A program made the translations under genes and the position numbers. Shown one piece after another: positions 24,061-38,300 of a stretch of 64,000 bases of DNA; the stretch's first letter is position 1, and each line of letters begins with the position of its first letter. The notes beneath the pieces were generated by a model. It did no database searches. It worked only from the letters and a program-made list of their open reading frames with translations, and was not told the DNA's origin. Source of the stretch: Streblospio benedicti (Eukaryota; Annelida; Polychaeta; Spionida; Spionidae). The stretch lies in NCBI GenBank assembly GCA_019095985.1, contig CM032659.1, positions 15,039,530 through 15,103,529 on the forward strand. The letters are read 5' to 3'.

Positions 24061-24173
24061 ATCATTAAACACACACAAATGTAGACATTATAACGACCAC
24101 CACGTTGTCCCCTCCACATACATAATAGGTGCCTATAGTGACAAAAAAAAATCGCAGCTTCCTTTATATATAG

Positions 24174-26326
24174 AGATAGGGTCTAGTTGAAAATAAAATA
24201 TGTATTTTTGTTTTATGTATAATTGCTCAGGGAAAAGAGAAGTAGAGGGGCAAACAGTGTCCTTTCTTATTGTATTTCTTTGTTTTTCATATTTATTCAT
24301 TGTATGATGGTCACTGAATAGTATATGTTTACTAAGCATATTGTAGTTTTCCCCTGTGAAATAAAGAATTTTAAAAGTTACACCATTCAATAATTTCGTG
24401 TGCCATCCCTGCTGCAATTATGGTACATGAAATAGAAAGAATGAAATATATGCATCATTTTTTGTTACATAAGATTTCTATCAAGGGGGAGGATCTGTTA
24501 TCAATATCAAATGTCTCTGATATCAGTCACTGCTGTTTGCTATGCCAGCAAGTCCTATAAATCAGACATCTGATTATTGTGTTGGATTTATGGCATAAAT
24601 CTATAGGCCTAACATTGTAACATTGGTATCCTACCTTCACATCACTGCAAATCATTTTACTAAATCAATTTTTAAAAGAAGCTCTTTCTCCCTTGTTTTA
24701 CCACCTATTTTACCAAATACCCAGAGATAATGACAAGTGCCAAAAGGAGCCAGGGGGACTGAGCTCACTACTATAGGGCATTCCGGGTAAATTGTTCATC
24801 ACTTTGACCACTTTCTGGGGGGGGGGGGGGTTATAATTAAGGGGTCTAGAAATCCCATATCCCTCTTTTTGCCCCCTTTTTTACCTTCTCCCTCTTTTTT
24901 CGGCCATTTTTCCCCTTATCCCTTTTTGGTTCTTTTTTCCCTTATTTCACTAGTTGGAGATCCCTTATCCCTCTTTTTTGGCCCTTTTCCCTTATCCCTC
25001 TTTTTAAGCCTTTTTTTCCTTATCCCACTTCCTTATAACCCCCCAACTTTCTTAGCCATGTGTCTGGTACGCTACAAAAGGGGTGCGTGTCTTCCGCGCA
25101 TATTCCACAAAATCCTGGATGACACCCTCACCCTAACCCTAACCCTGGATCAGTGTCAACAGGCCGCAGAGAAAACAATGGGGTGGTTTCCTCCCTTATA
25201 AACCTCCCTCTCATGGCGATGTCACGTGATGAGCGCGTTTGCCGCTTGGTCAATCACTGGAACACGCGGCAGTATACTATATTTTCTAAGGATACAGTAC
25301 TCTAATAGGAAGATAACGAAACTAGGCAAAAGTGTAATAAGATCATATTTAGGATAAATCTTCAGTTGAGTAAAAGAACCACTATTTGTGAAGGTACTAC
25401 GTACAGAAAATCATGGACAATAGAGTAAGCTGTTCGTTTGTAATTAATATGTTGTTCTGCGTATTTTCTGACATGGACTCGGAAATGATGCACACGACAA
25501 TTTAAGAACTCAACAAGGATGGAGGCCGAGCGTCTTATCCAGTCACATTATATGTCATTGCTGATTACATATTCATTGCTGAACGTCCATAATCACCGTA
25601 AACTGTGAAGTTTTAAGTCTAGGTAGCCTACTGAGCTTGACACAATGATGTGTTTTCCCCGTTCACCATGGAAATAAGTAACGTATATCTTATATAGGTC
25701 TATGGTTACTTTTGCTGTTAACCGTATTCACTTATTTGTATATATGAACGTTTCTGTTATTAAATGCTTATGAACAAATAAAACAATTCCAATTACATTC
25801 ACAACGGGGTCCAGGCAGGCTTGGGAGCTAGAACGGGCATCCCTTTTTTATTGAAAGAGGACGATGGTACATTTGCACAAACTGCATGGACAGGAACTAT
25901 AGTAATTTTACCAGTTGACAAATACAAATATGGGCAAATATGCAATTTCTATATAGAAGTACAGATACATGTAGTATCATTAATTGTAATTCTTCTCTAA
26001 TGTGTAGTCCGTCATAATACATGTAACACAAATTCTGCAACATCTTCATGCCAGAATATTTCATGTATGAATTAGTAGAATGCTCATTTACATGCACTGA
26101 AAGATTTTATGTTGAATGTGAATATTGAGGATCATTACATGAGAAAGAAATCTAACTTTACTGTAAATAGTCTGTGACGTTTATGATAAGCTTTTCACCA
26201 TCTTAAACTGTTGTCATATAGGTTGTTGCGTTTTGCAGTTTAGGACATCTAAGAGGATAGTTTAGACATCTAAGTTAAGGATATTATTTTTTTGTTTTTT
26301 CAATTCGAAACATGGTTTAGGTTAAG
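24174..26326. other. Intergenic region upstream of the multi-repeat gene
   Basis: No exon is supported. It contains a poly(G) run (24819-24830), a C/T-rich stretch built from CCCTTATCCCTCTTTTT-like units (24850-25040), and a short (CCCTAA)n telomere-like motif (25126-25146). A GC-richer patch at 25200-25280 could belong to a promoter, but nothing specific is seen. Confidence 0.5.
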
Positions 26327-26399
26327 ATGATATTGCTTCAAGTAATCCTAGCATTACTCTGCCGGGATATATTTCTGTACACAGAAGCTTTACCAGATG
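26327..26399 (+). CDS. Likely first coding exon: signal peptide
   Basis: ATG at 26327 opens MILLQVILALLC, a hydrophobic stretch typical of a signal peptide, then ...TEALPD and a donor at GATG|GTAATT. The exon ends in phase 1 and the next recognised exon (28054) accepts phase 1 to give GAG TGC (Glu-Cys). The phase match and signal character support it. Transcript data are lacking and upstream non-coding exons may exist. Confidence 0.6.
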
Positions 26400-29300
26400 G
26401 TAATTGTGTTTTTTTTTTTCATTTTTGAAATTTAAAAGTTTTTGAAAATATTTGATGAAAATGTCTTTCCACAATATGACACCGTGAAAGACATGTATAT
26501 ACTTGTTATTGAAGAGGCAGTTTTGTAAATTTCATTGGACCTCATTTTGCATTTGATGTTACGCACTGTAATACACAGCATATTAATATGTATATATAAG
26601 CATATGCTTAAGACCCACACCCCTCGTGTTATGTCTGGGTCATGTGCAGAAAATTTAAGACATATCCTAATAAGACAATGTCACACAAAAAACAACAAAA
26701 AACAAAACAAAATAAACAAACAAATTGTCAGAATGGGTAGTGGGCTACTGTGTTAGAACAGGGGTGGGTAATCTCAGGCGACGGTGTGGGAGTGTCAAGA
26801 CAGTGAGGATGCTGTAGACCTGAGCTATACAAGATGAATAGTGGGTGAGGGTTGGGGTATGTTTACTTCTATTCACAATACAGCATTAAACTTGAGCCCG
26901 TTATCAATTTTCGTCCCCATGGTATAAGCTAGTCTTGCATGCAATTGCCTAACAACTCAAATCAGTAAAATATAAGCATAGTAACCAATGTTAATTAACC
27001 CTCTTCATTGCATGAAACTTTAAACAGCTTTGTACACCATAAATTTATCTTACCTACACTCGATCACGGGTTTCATACAGTGATTTTGTGTCAAAAAGGA
27101 GGTCACTATGCGACCCTATATGTTTTGTGCACTATGCAGGTATGAGATAAATAATAAGGCGAATGACATACTTCCATAGTAAATAAAATAGCTATGAATG
27201 AGAAGTTGAGGCTTGGGTATAAATAATTCGTGTGTTGACAACTGTGTATGTTAATGTTTTCGGGTATGGTATGTTGTTTTACATGCTGTAGTAGGATCAT
27301 GACGTTCCGTAATTCTTTTAAGTAAAAAGTTTTTGGAAAATTAAATTAAAAATACAACCACCTGCTATACTAAAGTACTGTATCATTGTTTACAATGAAA
27401 CGTCAAGCATTCCCAGTCGGAGCTCTTCAGTAGTACTATGGCAAAAAAAGGTAGGAAAAGTAAATGTTCTTGTAAACATGCATCAGCATGTAAGGATCTG
27501 TCATGTGATAGAGACTATGGTTTTGTATCTTTTCTATGATTGAGTACAGTAGGTGCAACCACCACGTTTATCAACGTGTGACGTAGTTATCTGAACGTGA
27601 TGTACGTAGATCTAATTCGTTCAAAACCACATGGTCATCCAGTGCGTTTGGCTAAATTTCGTGCTGCATTTCTGGCTGAATTTTTGGCTGAATTCTGAGT
27701 TGAGTTCATAGCCTACAGACCTCCCTGCGTATAGTTTAACCAACCCAAAGGGCTTGGGTATAATGATGTTATAGTCCTCATTCAGGGCCGATCATCATTA
27801 ATCTTAAAATGTTTCAGTCATTTGGTTTAAAAAGTTTTAAAATTTCATGCCCTCCCTTGAACTGATTCTAAAAGTTCACTTTAAACTACACTTAAAAAAC
27901 GTCCCAGTCTGTTAAAACATACGCAAAAACTTTGTGAAATTTGCAAACAAATTTAAAGGGTATGCAGTATTCAGTAGTAATAGTTACAAGGATCTGTATG
28001 TGAATATTCCCATATTTTATGTATTGTCCTCTTGTATGTGGTGTGTTTTCCAGAGTGCCCGGCTCACACGTATGTGGGCCTCGACCCAGCACAGTCTGGG
28101 ACCCATTACAATGCACCCCTGCTGCATCTCATACCAGACTACGCATTTTCCGTGTGATGGACACATCTCCCAAATACAATATCATAGGTATGTAGCAACT
28201 ACATTACCATAAGTATGTCTCAAAAATACAGTACTGAATATCATAGCAATCAATGTATATTGTCTAAATCAATAAAGTTACTGTAAAGTTGAAATAGGTA
28301 TTTTTGTTTAAACACCTATGAGTAGTACAGTAGCACAATAGGATACTAAATGAAAGGCATCAAAGAGAAAATAGAAAATAAATTATCTTGTTTACAGATC
28401 TGAGCCAACAGAAGTTGTATTTGTGGGTGTTTGGAGAAAGGAACACGTAGGCGAAAATACGTACACTCCAGTTCACAAGGTACTAAAACATCCATCACCA
28501 AACCATGTGTAAATGTACTGTGCCAGTACGTTGAGCAGGTAGACTTTCATGCAGCTCAGTATTGACACGATGAGGAATGTATGCACTCACAGAGATCAGG
28601 TGAAGATGTGAACCAAACCCAGATTGAACAACAATTCTCAAGATCATATCTAGAATTTCAGAAAAGGGCGGGGGGGGGGGCACACACATTCACTAGGGGG
28701 GTCCGGGGGCATGCTCCCCCATAATTTTTTGCGAGTATGCCATTTGGTGCAATCTGAGGCATGTTTAAGGCAGCTGAAGAGTACTTTTTGCTGGTGAAAA
28801 TAATTCAATTTTATACTGATTTCCCCATTTTGTTAGGGTTATCACATAGTGGACAGCCAATGGAATATCGTATGCTGGTTTTAAAAAAAAAAAGAAACTT
28901 ACATGAAACTCAACGATGGAAGGAGCTTTTGTGAGGGTGGGGTTCACATATTTTTGGAGAGAGCATATAGCAAACCGAGCGGGAGGAGGTTATAGTAGGG
29001 GGGCAAGGTGCCCCCCCCCCCTATGCAGAATTTTTTTTTGAAAATGTTGAGGTCTTCATAATCTCTTCAACCATACTACATTTCATATAACACTTATAAC
29101 CCATACAAAGCGCATAGATCTAGAACTTTATGCAATATATTCTCAGTATAATCAATGGTATGTATGTGTACATATGAACAATGCATGCTTCAAAACATTT
29201 GGATTTTGCTTCATCTGAGGTGATACTATAATTCTTTGTAAATCACACTCTTCAGTTCAATATTATGGGGATGTAGACAGTAAAATGTGTCAACAATTTT

Positions 29301-32300
29301 ACCCATGTCCATCTATAGGGCTGATCCAGGTTGTTGGTGAAGGGTACCTAAGGGTAAGAAGAGCAAAAACATGGTGATACATGTGCTATGTTAGGGGGGT
29401 CCAGGGGCATGCTCCCCCTGGGAAATGTTAAAATGTGTGATCACATATGCAATCTGAGCCATTTTCTGCACCAATGTTTTGACACAAAAACTGTCTGGAA
29501 TTTGAAACTTGTAAGTTTTTTTCTCTGTTTAAATCAAATTGAAGGCGGGTCTGAACCTTCAAAGTCTCATCCAACCACCCACCCTAGATCCATTGTTGAA
29601 AGCCATAATAAATATGGATATACGCGCAGATACTCTGAAATTGGCTGTTTGAAGGTCTGTAGTAGGGTTGCAACTGTCTAAGAGTACTTACTAAGGGTTC
29701 ACACTCAGAGCTGATGTGTATACATGCCAGCTTGAGCATTGTAAAAATGTTGAGGAAAAGGTAAATACTTTGCAAACTTTTAGAGGTTTTATTCAGGTAG
29801 ATGTAGAAATCAAACATTGACTAGATAATTGCCACAATTTTAAGTGTAGGATATCATATTGACTGACCCCTCAATACAATATGGCCCCGGGTTTTGAATG
29901 TGGCCCTCAGTTTTGTCTCTTGTATACTACTGACTGTCCAAATATGCACAGTGGTGTTGAGTGCATTGTGACTCAATCAAAAAAGAAATAAAATCTGTTG
30001 CAAAAAACTTCTTTGGTGATAATGCATCATTTTGTTTTTTAAATACAAACAAATTCAAGTATCTAAAATGCATTCTGAATGCAATTTAAAATAGAAAAGT
30101 ATCTTTATGAATTATGTAAATGTAATTAAGGTAGGTTTTGAAGCAAAAAGAACTTTTTTGGTGATAATGCATCATTTTCTATTTTTAATTCACACAAATT
30201 CAAGTCTTTAAAATGCATTGTAAATGTAGATTAAATTAGAAAGGTATCTTTATGAATTAGATAAATGTAATTAAGGTGTTTTTTGAAGAATTTTTAGACA
30301 CTGTATATAATGAACTTGGCGACATGGATATATAGGTTTTGGTTTTAAAAGTGACAAAAGAAGGGTTCGGGAATAAACAAGTTCGTATGCAAGTCACAAA
30401 TCACAAGGTTCAGTTGGTTACCTAACCTGCCAAAAGATATATACCTTCGAAAGAAAGGTTCGGTTAAAAGTGTCTCGCATTCATGAATGAACCTTGTATT
30501 GGAAAGGACCTTCGAAAAGAAGGGTTCGAGGACGAAATAAGTTTGGATGCAAGTCACATTAGCAGGGATTTACAACAACACAACACAACACAAGTTACAT
30601 CCTAAACCTCTAATAAATTGTCAAAAAGGTACAGTCAAGATTGATTGAAAAGGGGGGAGGACGTGCCCCCCTCTAGATACTCTCTTGATACATTTTCATA
30701 CTTCATACAATACATGATAGTAACCAAAGGGTGCATTACAACAGTATTAAGGTGGTATCACTTTTATACTCAGTGATACCGTGGGACTGATTATGTGTTA
30801 TTAAAGTATAAATAACTACGGCATGAAGATGGTTGTGATGATGCGTATTGTTGCAGTTTCGGCTGCCGCCACCACACTGTGGGCATGGTGACTGTAGACC
30901 TTGGGGGCGGTTCCCGGTGGCCAGCGGGGAGACTTCGGCATCCACTACACCATGGGGCAGATCTACCCGGTCATCTTCTACCGAGACAACGGTTTGCTCA
31001 TCTTCTCATCACTCATATAGCCAATTACACACTATAATTTTTGATTTCTTATAGAGCCTGCAAGTTGTCTTGGGCAATTAACATAATACTTCACTAGTGT
31101 ACCTTCATGGATCAGTCTGTTGTGACTAGCTGTGTGTTTGCCAGATGATGGGCCTGCCCGTGGTGTCGGGGCGCTGTCTGATGAGGATATACATGAAGGG
31201 CATACAATCACCTTTGAGGTGATTGCCACACAGCACCATCCGTACTCCAGTGTGGGCCAAGTTTGAGGCAGACATCGACCCTGAAATGCCGCCAGCAGGC
31301 TGTAGGTATGTACAAACCACATTTGAACTACATAATACCATCTGTGTATCCAAGTTTTTTTTGTGTGGGGTCGGGCCGTATTTTGAGCATGATGTTTTTC
31401 AGTGCATTTAGCTGGACTGTTTTGCATGGCACATACTAATCATCACTGATGTTTAAGATAATTTTATTCACATCACTGTAATCTGGGTGCAACATTTGAA
31501 GTACACAATTATCCCAAGGTTTTGGAATCGTATCTTATGATTTTTTCGGTAAAGCATAATGTTTAAGAAACTAAGACTTTACTATCCCTGTGAATCAATA
31601 AAGTAGAAACTGCAAAAAAGGCAGTGTTAACTATGACTGTGTTTCAGACAACTTGCTGACCCGGTGCAGACGCCCGGACAGTGGTCAGTACGACACTGTG
31701 TGGTTCTCGCTGGACTCCACAGAACTCACCTTCTCCGTGCAGGTGCGTCTCAGGCTAAACACGCGCAAAGGGGGCCTGAAAAACTGGTGTACTGCAGTAG
31801 TCCCTGTCCTGCCACCCCATTTACAGACACACAAACTGGCCACATAAACCAGGTGGCCGCATGAAACAGACACATGTTATGGTTTTAAAGGGCCACCCCA
31901 GCATGGCGATAATGCAAGTACGAATTTTAAAACAGCCACACACGGCATAAACTGTTGGAAACCAGGCGTTTTTTGATTCTAATGCAAAATTGTGCATACT
32001 TTTTATTTATATGCTTTATTATTATATGTATGTGTGGTTTTAATTTATAACAGAAAATCTATTTATATTAAAATAGATCTATTGTGCGGCTTAGTTTGTA
32101 ACGACAGGCAGTGTGGTTACTGCAAGGTGAAGGACAGACAACAAACAGTTATTTCGCCAAACTGTTATGCTGTACATGTACATGAACGCCTTAATTTAGA
32201 TTGACCAATGGATAATCATGTTCTTGTTACGTCTTTGTTTGGGTTGACCAATGAAAAATTGAGGTCCTGAAAATCATACCATATTGGTTTCATTTTTTCA

Positions 32301-35300
32301 ACCCCTTTGACTCACCGGGTATAATAAATGGATAAGACCTGTTTCATAACTAAAATTTTATTTGGGTAAATGATGAAAGCTCAAGATCTTGAAATACATC
32401 ATAATCATTATAATTTGTGAGTGTTATAGGCATCAATACTTCTTACTACCTTTATACACATTCAGTCTTCACATAACACAACCAATTATCAGCTAACCAA
32501 GTTATTGAGCAAGTTTTTTTATATGATTTTATTTACATAGAGCGTAATTGTGGACGGATATTTGCTTAATATCCTCCTCGCCAGGCCTGTAACAACGCGC
32601 CAGGTGGCACTGGCGCTGCACCCTGGTACCCGGAGAGCACCATGTACGAGGTCGCCATCGGAGGTGTAACATCACAGCGCACCACTTCACTCTCTGTAAA
32701 AAACCATTTCATTCTATTATGGGTTTAGAAAAGAAACAAACACATTGGTAAAGGGCCAAAAAAAATGTGATACATGTTAGAGGGGTCAGGGCTGCTCCCT
32801 GGAAATGTTAAATGTGTGATCACATATGCAATCTGAGCCATTTTCTGCACCAATGTTTTTGACACACAAAACTGTCTGGAATTTGAAACTTGTAAGTTTT
32901 CTCTGTTTAAATCAAATTGAAGGCGGGTCTGAACCTTCAAAGTCTCATCCAACCACCCACCCTAGATCCATTGTTGAAAGCCATAATAAATATGAATATA
33001 CGCGCAAGAGATACTCTGAAATTGGCTGTTTGAAGGTCTGTAGTAGGGTTGCAACTGTCTAAGAGTACTTACTATGGTTCACACTCAGAGCTGATGTGTA
33101 AATACCAGCTTGAGCATTGTAAAAATGTTGTTGAGGAAAGGTAAATACTGCAAACTTTTAGAGGTTTTATTCAGGTAGATGTAGAAATCAATCATTGACT
33201 GAATATTGCCACAATTTTTAAGATTGTAGGATATCATATTGACTGACTCCTCAATACAATGTGGCCCCCAGAATGGCCCTTAGTTTTTGTTACATGTATA
33301 ATACTAACTGTCCAAATATGCACAGTGGTGTAGAGCCGCATTGTGACTCAATCAAAAAGAAATAAAATCTGTTGCAAAAAACTTCTTTGGTAATAATGCA
33401 TCATTTTGTTTTTTAAATACAAACAAATTCAAGTATCTAAAATGCATTCTGAATGCAAATTTAAAAAATAGAAAGGTATCTTCATGAATTATGTAAATGT
33501 AATTAAAAGGTGGGTTTTGAAGCAAAAAAAGAACTTTTTTTGGTGATAATGCATCATTTTCTATTTTTAATTCAATAACAAATTCAAGTATCTAAATGCA
33601 TTCTGAATGTAATTATATTAGAAAGGTATCTTTATGAATTAGATAAATGTATTTAAGGTGGGTTTGAAGAATTTCAGGACACTGTATATAATAAACTTAG
33701 CGCCACATGGATACATAGGGTTTGGTTTTCAAAGTGACAAAAAAGAAGGGTTCGAACGAAATAAGTTCTATGCAAGTCACAAATCACAAGGTTCAGTTGG
33801 TTACCTAACCTGCCAAAAGATATATATACCTTCGAAAGAAGGGTTCAGGTTAAAGTGTCTCGCATTCATGAATGAACCTTCGCAAGGAGGCACCTTCAAA
33901 AGAAGGGTTCGAGGACGAAATAAGTTTGATGCAAGTCACAAGAGCCGGGATTTACAACAACAACACAACACAACACAAGTTACATCCTAAACCTCTAATA
34001 AATTGTCAAAAGGTACAGTCAAGATTGATTGAAAAAGGGGGAGGACGTGCCCCCCTCTAGATACTCTCTTGATACATTTTCATACTTCATACAATACATG
34101 ATAGTAACCAAAGGGTGCATTACAACAGTATTAAGGTGGTATCACTTTTATACTCAGTGATACCGTGGGACTGATTATGTGTTATTAAAGTATAAATAAC
34201 TACGGCATGAAGATGGTTGTGATGATGCGTATTGTTGCAGTTTCGGCTGCCACCACACTCCGTGGGCATGGTGACTGTAGACCTGGGGGGCGGTTCGGTG
34301 GCCAGCGGAGACTTCCTCGGCATCCACTACACCATGGGGCAGATCTACCCAGTCATCTTCTACTACCGAGACAACGGTTTGCTCATCTTCTCATCACTCA
34401 TATAGCCAATTACACACTATAATTTTTTATTTCTTATAGAGCCTGCAAGTTGTCTTGGGCAATTAACATAATACTTCACTAGTGTACCTTCATGGATCAG
34501 TCTGTTGTGACTAGCTGTGTGTTTGCCAGATGATGGGCCTGCCGCGGGTGTCGGGGCGCTGTCTGATGAGGATATACATGAAGGGCATACAATCACCTTG
34601 GAGGTGATTGCCACACAGCACCATCCGTACCCACTGTGGGCCAAGTTTGAGGCAGACATCAACCCTGAAATGCCGCCGCAGGCTGTAGGTATGTACAAAC
34701 CACATTTGGCGCACCACGCCGTAACCGGGTCCAGATAATACCGGGGATGCTGTGAAAATGCACACCCTGGCACGCCCGTGATGCCCGGTTGATATCTCTG
34801 TGTACTTGGTGACATAACAGATTTTTACATGATCGCCGTATTTTGAGATTGGCCTCTATACACCCAAACACAGTTTTGCGTTCATTTTCGGTGATTTTGA
34901 CTGTTCTGGTGCAATTTTTAATGATACAAAGCACATACTAATCATCACTGCATGCCTAGGGATATAAAAAGCTCAAAAATGAATTTTTTTATTATTTTCA
35001 CGGGCCAGGGTATCACTGTAATCTGGGTGCAACATTTGAAGTACACAATTCATCTGCGTATCCAAGGTTTTGGTAAGGGGGCGCATCTGCATGATGTTTT
35101 TCAGTGCATTTAGCTGGATTTTGCATGGTGATGTTTAAGATAATTTTCTAAGACTTCTTTACTATCCCTGTGAATCTGCCATTAAAGATATAAAAGTAGA
35201 AACTGCAAAAGGAACAAATAAATGTGCAGTGTTAACTATGACTGTGTTTCAGACAACTTGCTGACGGTGCAGGCGCGGACAGTGGTCAGTACGACACTGT

Positions 35301-38300
35301 GTGGTTCTCGCTGGACTCCACAGAACTCACCTTCTCTCCGTGCAGGTGCGTCTCAGGCTAAACACGGCGCAAAGGGGGCCTGAAAAACAGGTGTACTGCA
35401 GTAGTCCCTGTCCTGCCACCCCATTTACAGACACAAACTGGCCACATAAAACCAGGTGGCCGCATGAAACAGACACATGTTATGGTTTTTAAGGGCCACC
35501 CCAGCATGGCGATAATGCAAGTACAATTTTAAAACAGCCTACACACAGCATAAAATGTTGGAAACCAGGCGTTTTTTGATTCTAATGCAAAATTGTGCAT
35601 ACTTTTTTATTTATATGCTTTATTATTATATGTATGTGTGGTGTTAATTTATAACAGAAAATCTATTTATATTAAAATAGATCTATTGTTCGCCTTAGTT
35701 TGTAACGACAGGCAGTGTGGTTACAAAGCAGAAGGACATACAACAAACAGTTATTTCGCCAAACTGTTATGCTGTACATGTACATGAGCGTCTTAATTTA
35801 GATTGACCAATGGATAATTGCGTCCTTATTCTACGTCTTTGTTTGGGTTGACCAATGAACAGGACGTCGCCGCGACCTGCAAAAGTGGTCCGACAAAATG
35901 AGCACCGTAGTCATGAAAACAGTGATATGTAGTCGCCGTTAGGAAAAGGTGGTCTGGGGGCATACACCCCCAGGAAAAAAAAAAATAAATTTACAACACA
36001 AATGATGCAATTTGAGAGCTATTTTTTCTAAAAACAAATTACTTTTCTATGACCACTCCCACATGGGCGATAATGGATGCACCGTATGATTTTTTCGTGC
36101 CTTTTGGCTTTTTATTAGTGATAAATAATACTACCCGTGTATCAAATTTAAGTCCATTTATTTGCCTTCAAATTCACCAATGTATTATGTTAGAAAATGT
36201 TGAGCCTAAACACGAACATATTTGAACTTTAACAGTTAATAACTATGATTTAGTTTTTGTTCTAGAAGTGAAACGTAACTATACGTGTCAACATTCCGTG
36301 CATATAATCAAAATAAACCCTCATGTGCCCTGTTACAAAGGAAGCATTGTCACGTGACCATAATAAAGACAACAGACAAAGACATCATTAGGCCATTTAG
36401 GGTCATTTAAGGTCACTGACCACTTAGTCAAACTATATATAAGTCTCTGGAAGTTACGCAACTACGCTAAATATATTGCAGAACGGTTAGTCCACAGATT
36501 AGTTAAACTATAGAGTGGATATTACGTAATTACGTAATTACGTAATAAATTCTTGAAAAATAGTAGTCCGACAAATGCCGGAGTGTCGGGAGGCGGGTGC
36601 GACGGCCCTGATGAATAATTGAGGTCCTGAAAATCATACCATATTGGTTTCATTTTTTCAACCCCCTTGACCCCCAGCGGGTATAATAAATGGATAAGAC
36701 CTGTTTCATAACTAAAATTTGATTTGGGTAAATGATGAAAGCTCAAAGATCTTGAAATACATCATAATTATTATAATATGTGAGTGTTATAGACATCAAT
36801 ACTTCTTACTACCTTTATACACATTCAGTCTTCACACATAACAAAACCAATTATCAGCTAGACAAGTTATTGAGCAAGTTTTTTATATGATTTTATTTAC
36901 ATAGGCGTAATTGTGTTGGATATTTGCCTTAATATTTGCTCTTGCTGCAGGCATGTAACAGCGCAGGTAGCACTGGCGCTGCACCCCTGGTACCGGAGGC
37001 ACCATGTATGAGGTCGTCATCGGGGGGTAACTTTCTGGCGCACCACTCACTCTGCTCTTCCAAAGCGTTTATGCTTTGGTTTGTATCTTTAACATTCATT
37101 GTGTCCAACCATCCAGTTTTTTTGACTCTCTACAGATCACACTGTTCCTACCTCTATATTGACATCTGAAGACAATCTTTCAATTTACCATATAAGTATG
37201 TCCCTGCTAGGACTCAAACTCAACACTGGTTGTGAGACCAGAATGATACCATCATCTCATCTTCCCATTGCATGTATAACCTTTATGAGGTCCCTGATCG
37301 GGATCATGGTATCATTCTGATCTCACAACCATGTGCTTGAGAGTTTTAATCCTTGCAGGATAGTAGTGATGTCTTGAGGCTAAGCACATGGATACAGTAA
37401 ATCCCAAAGTCTGGCACATTGGCATTTTACGGTATTGCTCATGCGAACGGTGTGATGGTGTGTTTCAGGTGGCAGTAACACAGTGTCGGTGCTGGGGGGC
37501 GTGTGGGGCAGGACAGTGCAGCGGGCAGACACGCCCGACATCCTCGACTGTGGAGCCGCCAAGGACTTCTGGATCACCTACCTCAAGGGCCACATCCAAG
37601 GTGCGTGCTGCCAAGCTCAGCTTGTAATATGCTTCTGTGGTTAAGTGGATAGGGAGTTGGACTTGTGACTTGATTCCCAGTCAGGTATTGGTAACAAGTT
37701 TGAGAGCAAACTCATCCCTTAAAAGTTGCACACTACCTACATTAGATAGGTACAGGTCAGGCAAGTGAGGCTAATGTTGCGATGAGCTGTATGCTGCTAT
37801 ACGGTACCAATGACATGGCATGAATGTAGAATCGTCTGATCCTGCATAGCAGGGAAAAGACCATAAACCAGACATTTACATTTATTTACATTTATTGTTG
37901 AGTAATTTGTTCAACAAGCTACCAAATTAGTGGATCAACACTCAAGACTTGAATAATCATAGAATCACTTCACCTAGACAAAAAGACCTATTACTGTGCA
38001 ACTGTTAAAAATGTGCACAAACCTCTGGAGCATTCTGCATATACAAAACTCCTGAAATGCAGTGGTCCACCACACCCATCTTTTCTCATAGTGTCAAAAA
38101 CCTGGCTCTGCTGAAACTCCTGGTTGCATTCTTTTTGAAAACCTGGCTCTGCTAGTGTTCTGTTGCCCGTCTTCAGTTGGAGCACGCGGCGGTAGGCGGC
38201 GGGTGTTCCTGGACTGGAGCCGGACCCGATGCCGCAGGTTGTGGGGGCCGCCGGCCTCACCACCAACTACGGCGCCACCGGCGTGTGGAGCCTCCACATG

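Larger units (their letters stand above)
21390..24173 (-). mobile_element. Helitron/Helentron-like repeat, nested and partly tandem
   Basis: CTAGCAGTATACCCGGCACTGCTCGGGTT at 21394 and a near copy at 22466 hold the imperfect hairpin ACCCG...CGGGT beside CTAG, like 3' ends of Helentron-type elements when read on the minus strand. About 275 bp after each (21396-21672, 22463-22740) is a close repeat, with further partial copies near 22850 and 23590-23770. The far end at ~24150-24173 is TATATATAGAGATAGG-like. No helicase is visible, so these would be non-autonomous copies. Family assignment rests on end motifs only. Confidence 0.35.

Noticed and set aside
23684-24078. Lys-rich and Phe-rich frames
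   Set aside because: They come from A-runs and C-runs in low-complexity DNA.
25126-25146. Telomere-like (CCCTAA)n motif
   Set aside because: Only about three units lie inside ordinary intergenic DNA, too short to indicate a chromosome end or fusion.
30857-36610. Pseudogenised tandem gene copy
   Set aside because: Breaks are almost only tiny indels spread over both copies, each intact where the other is broken, unlike decay of one copy; an assembly cause is simpler.
29345-37055. Functional duplication of the first repeat inside the giant gene
   Set aside because: Splicing the last exon of copy A to the first of copy B changes the phase, and neither copy alone is intact, so serial use is not supported.
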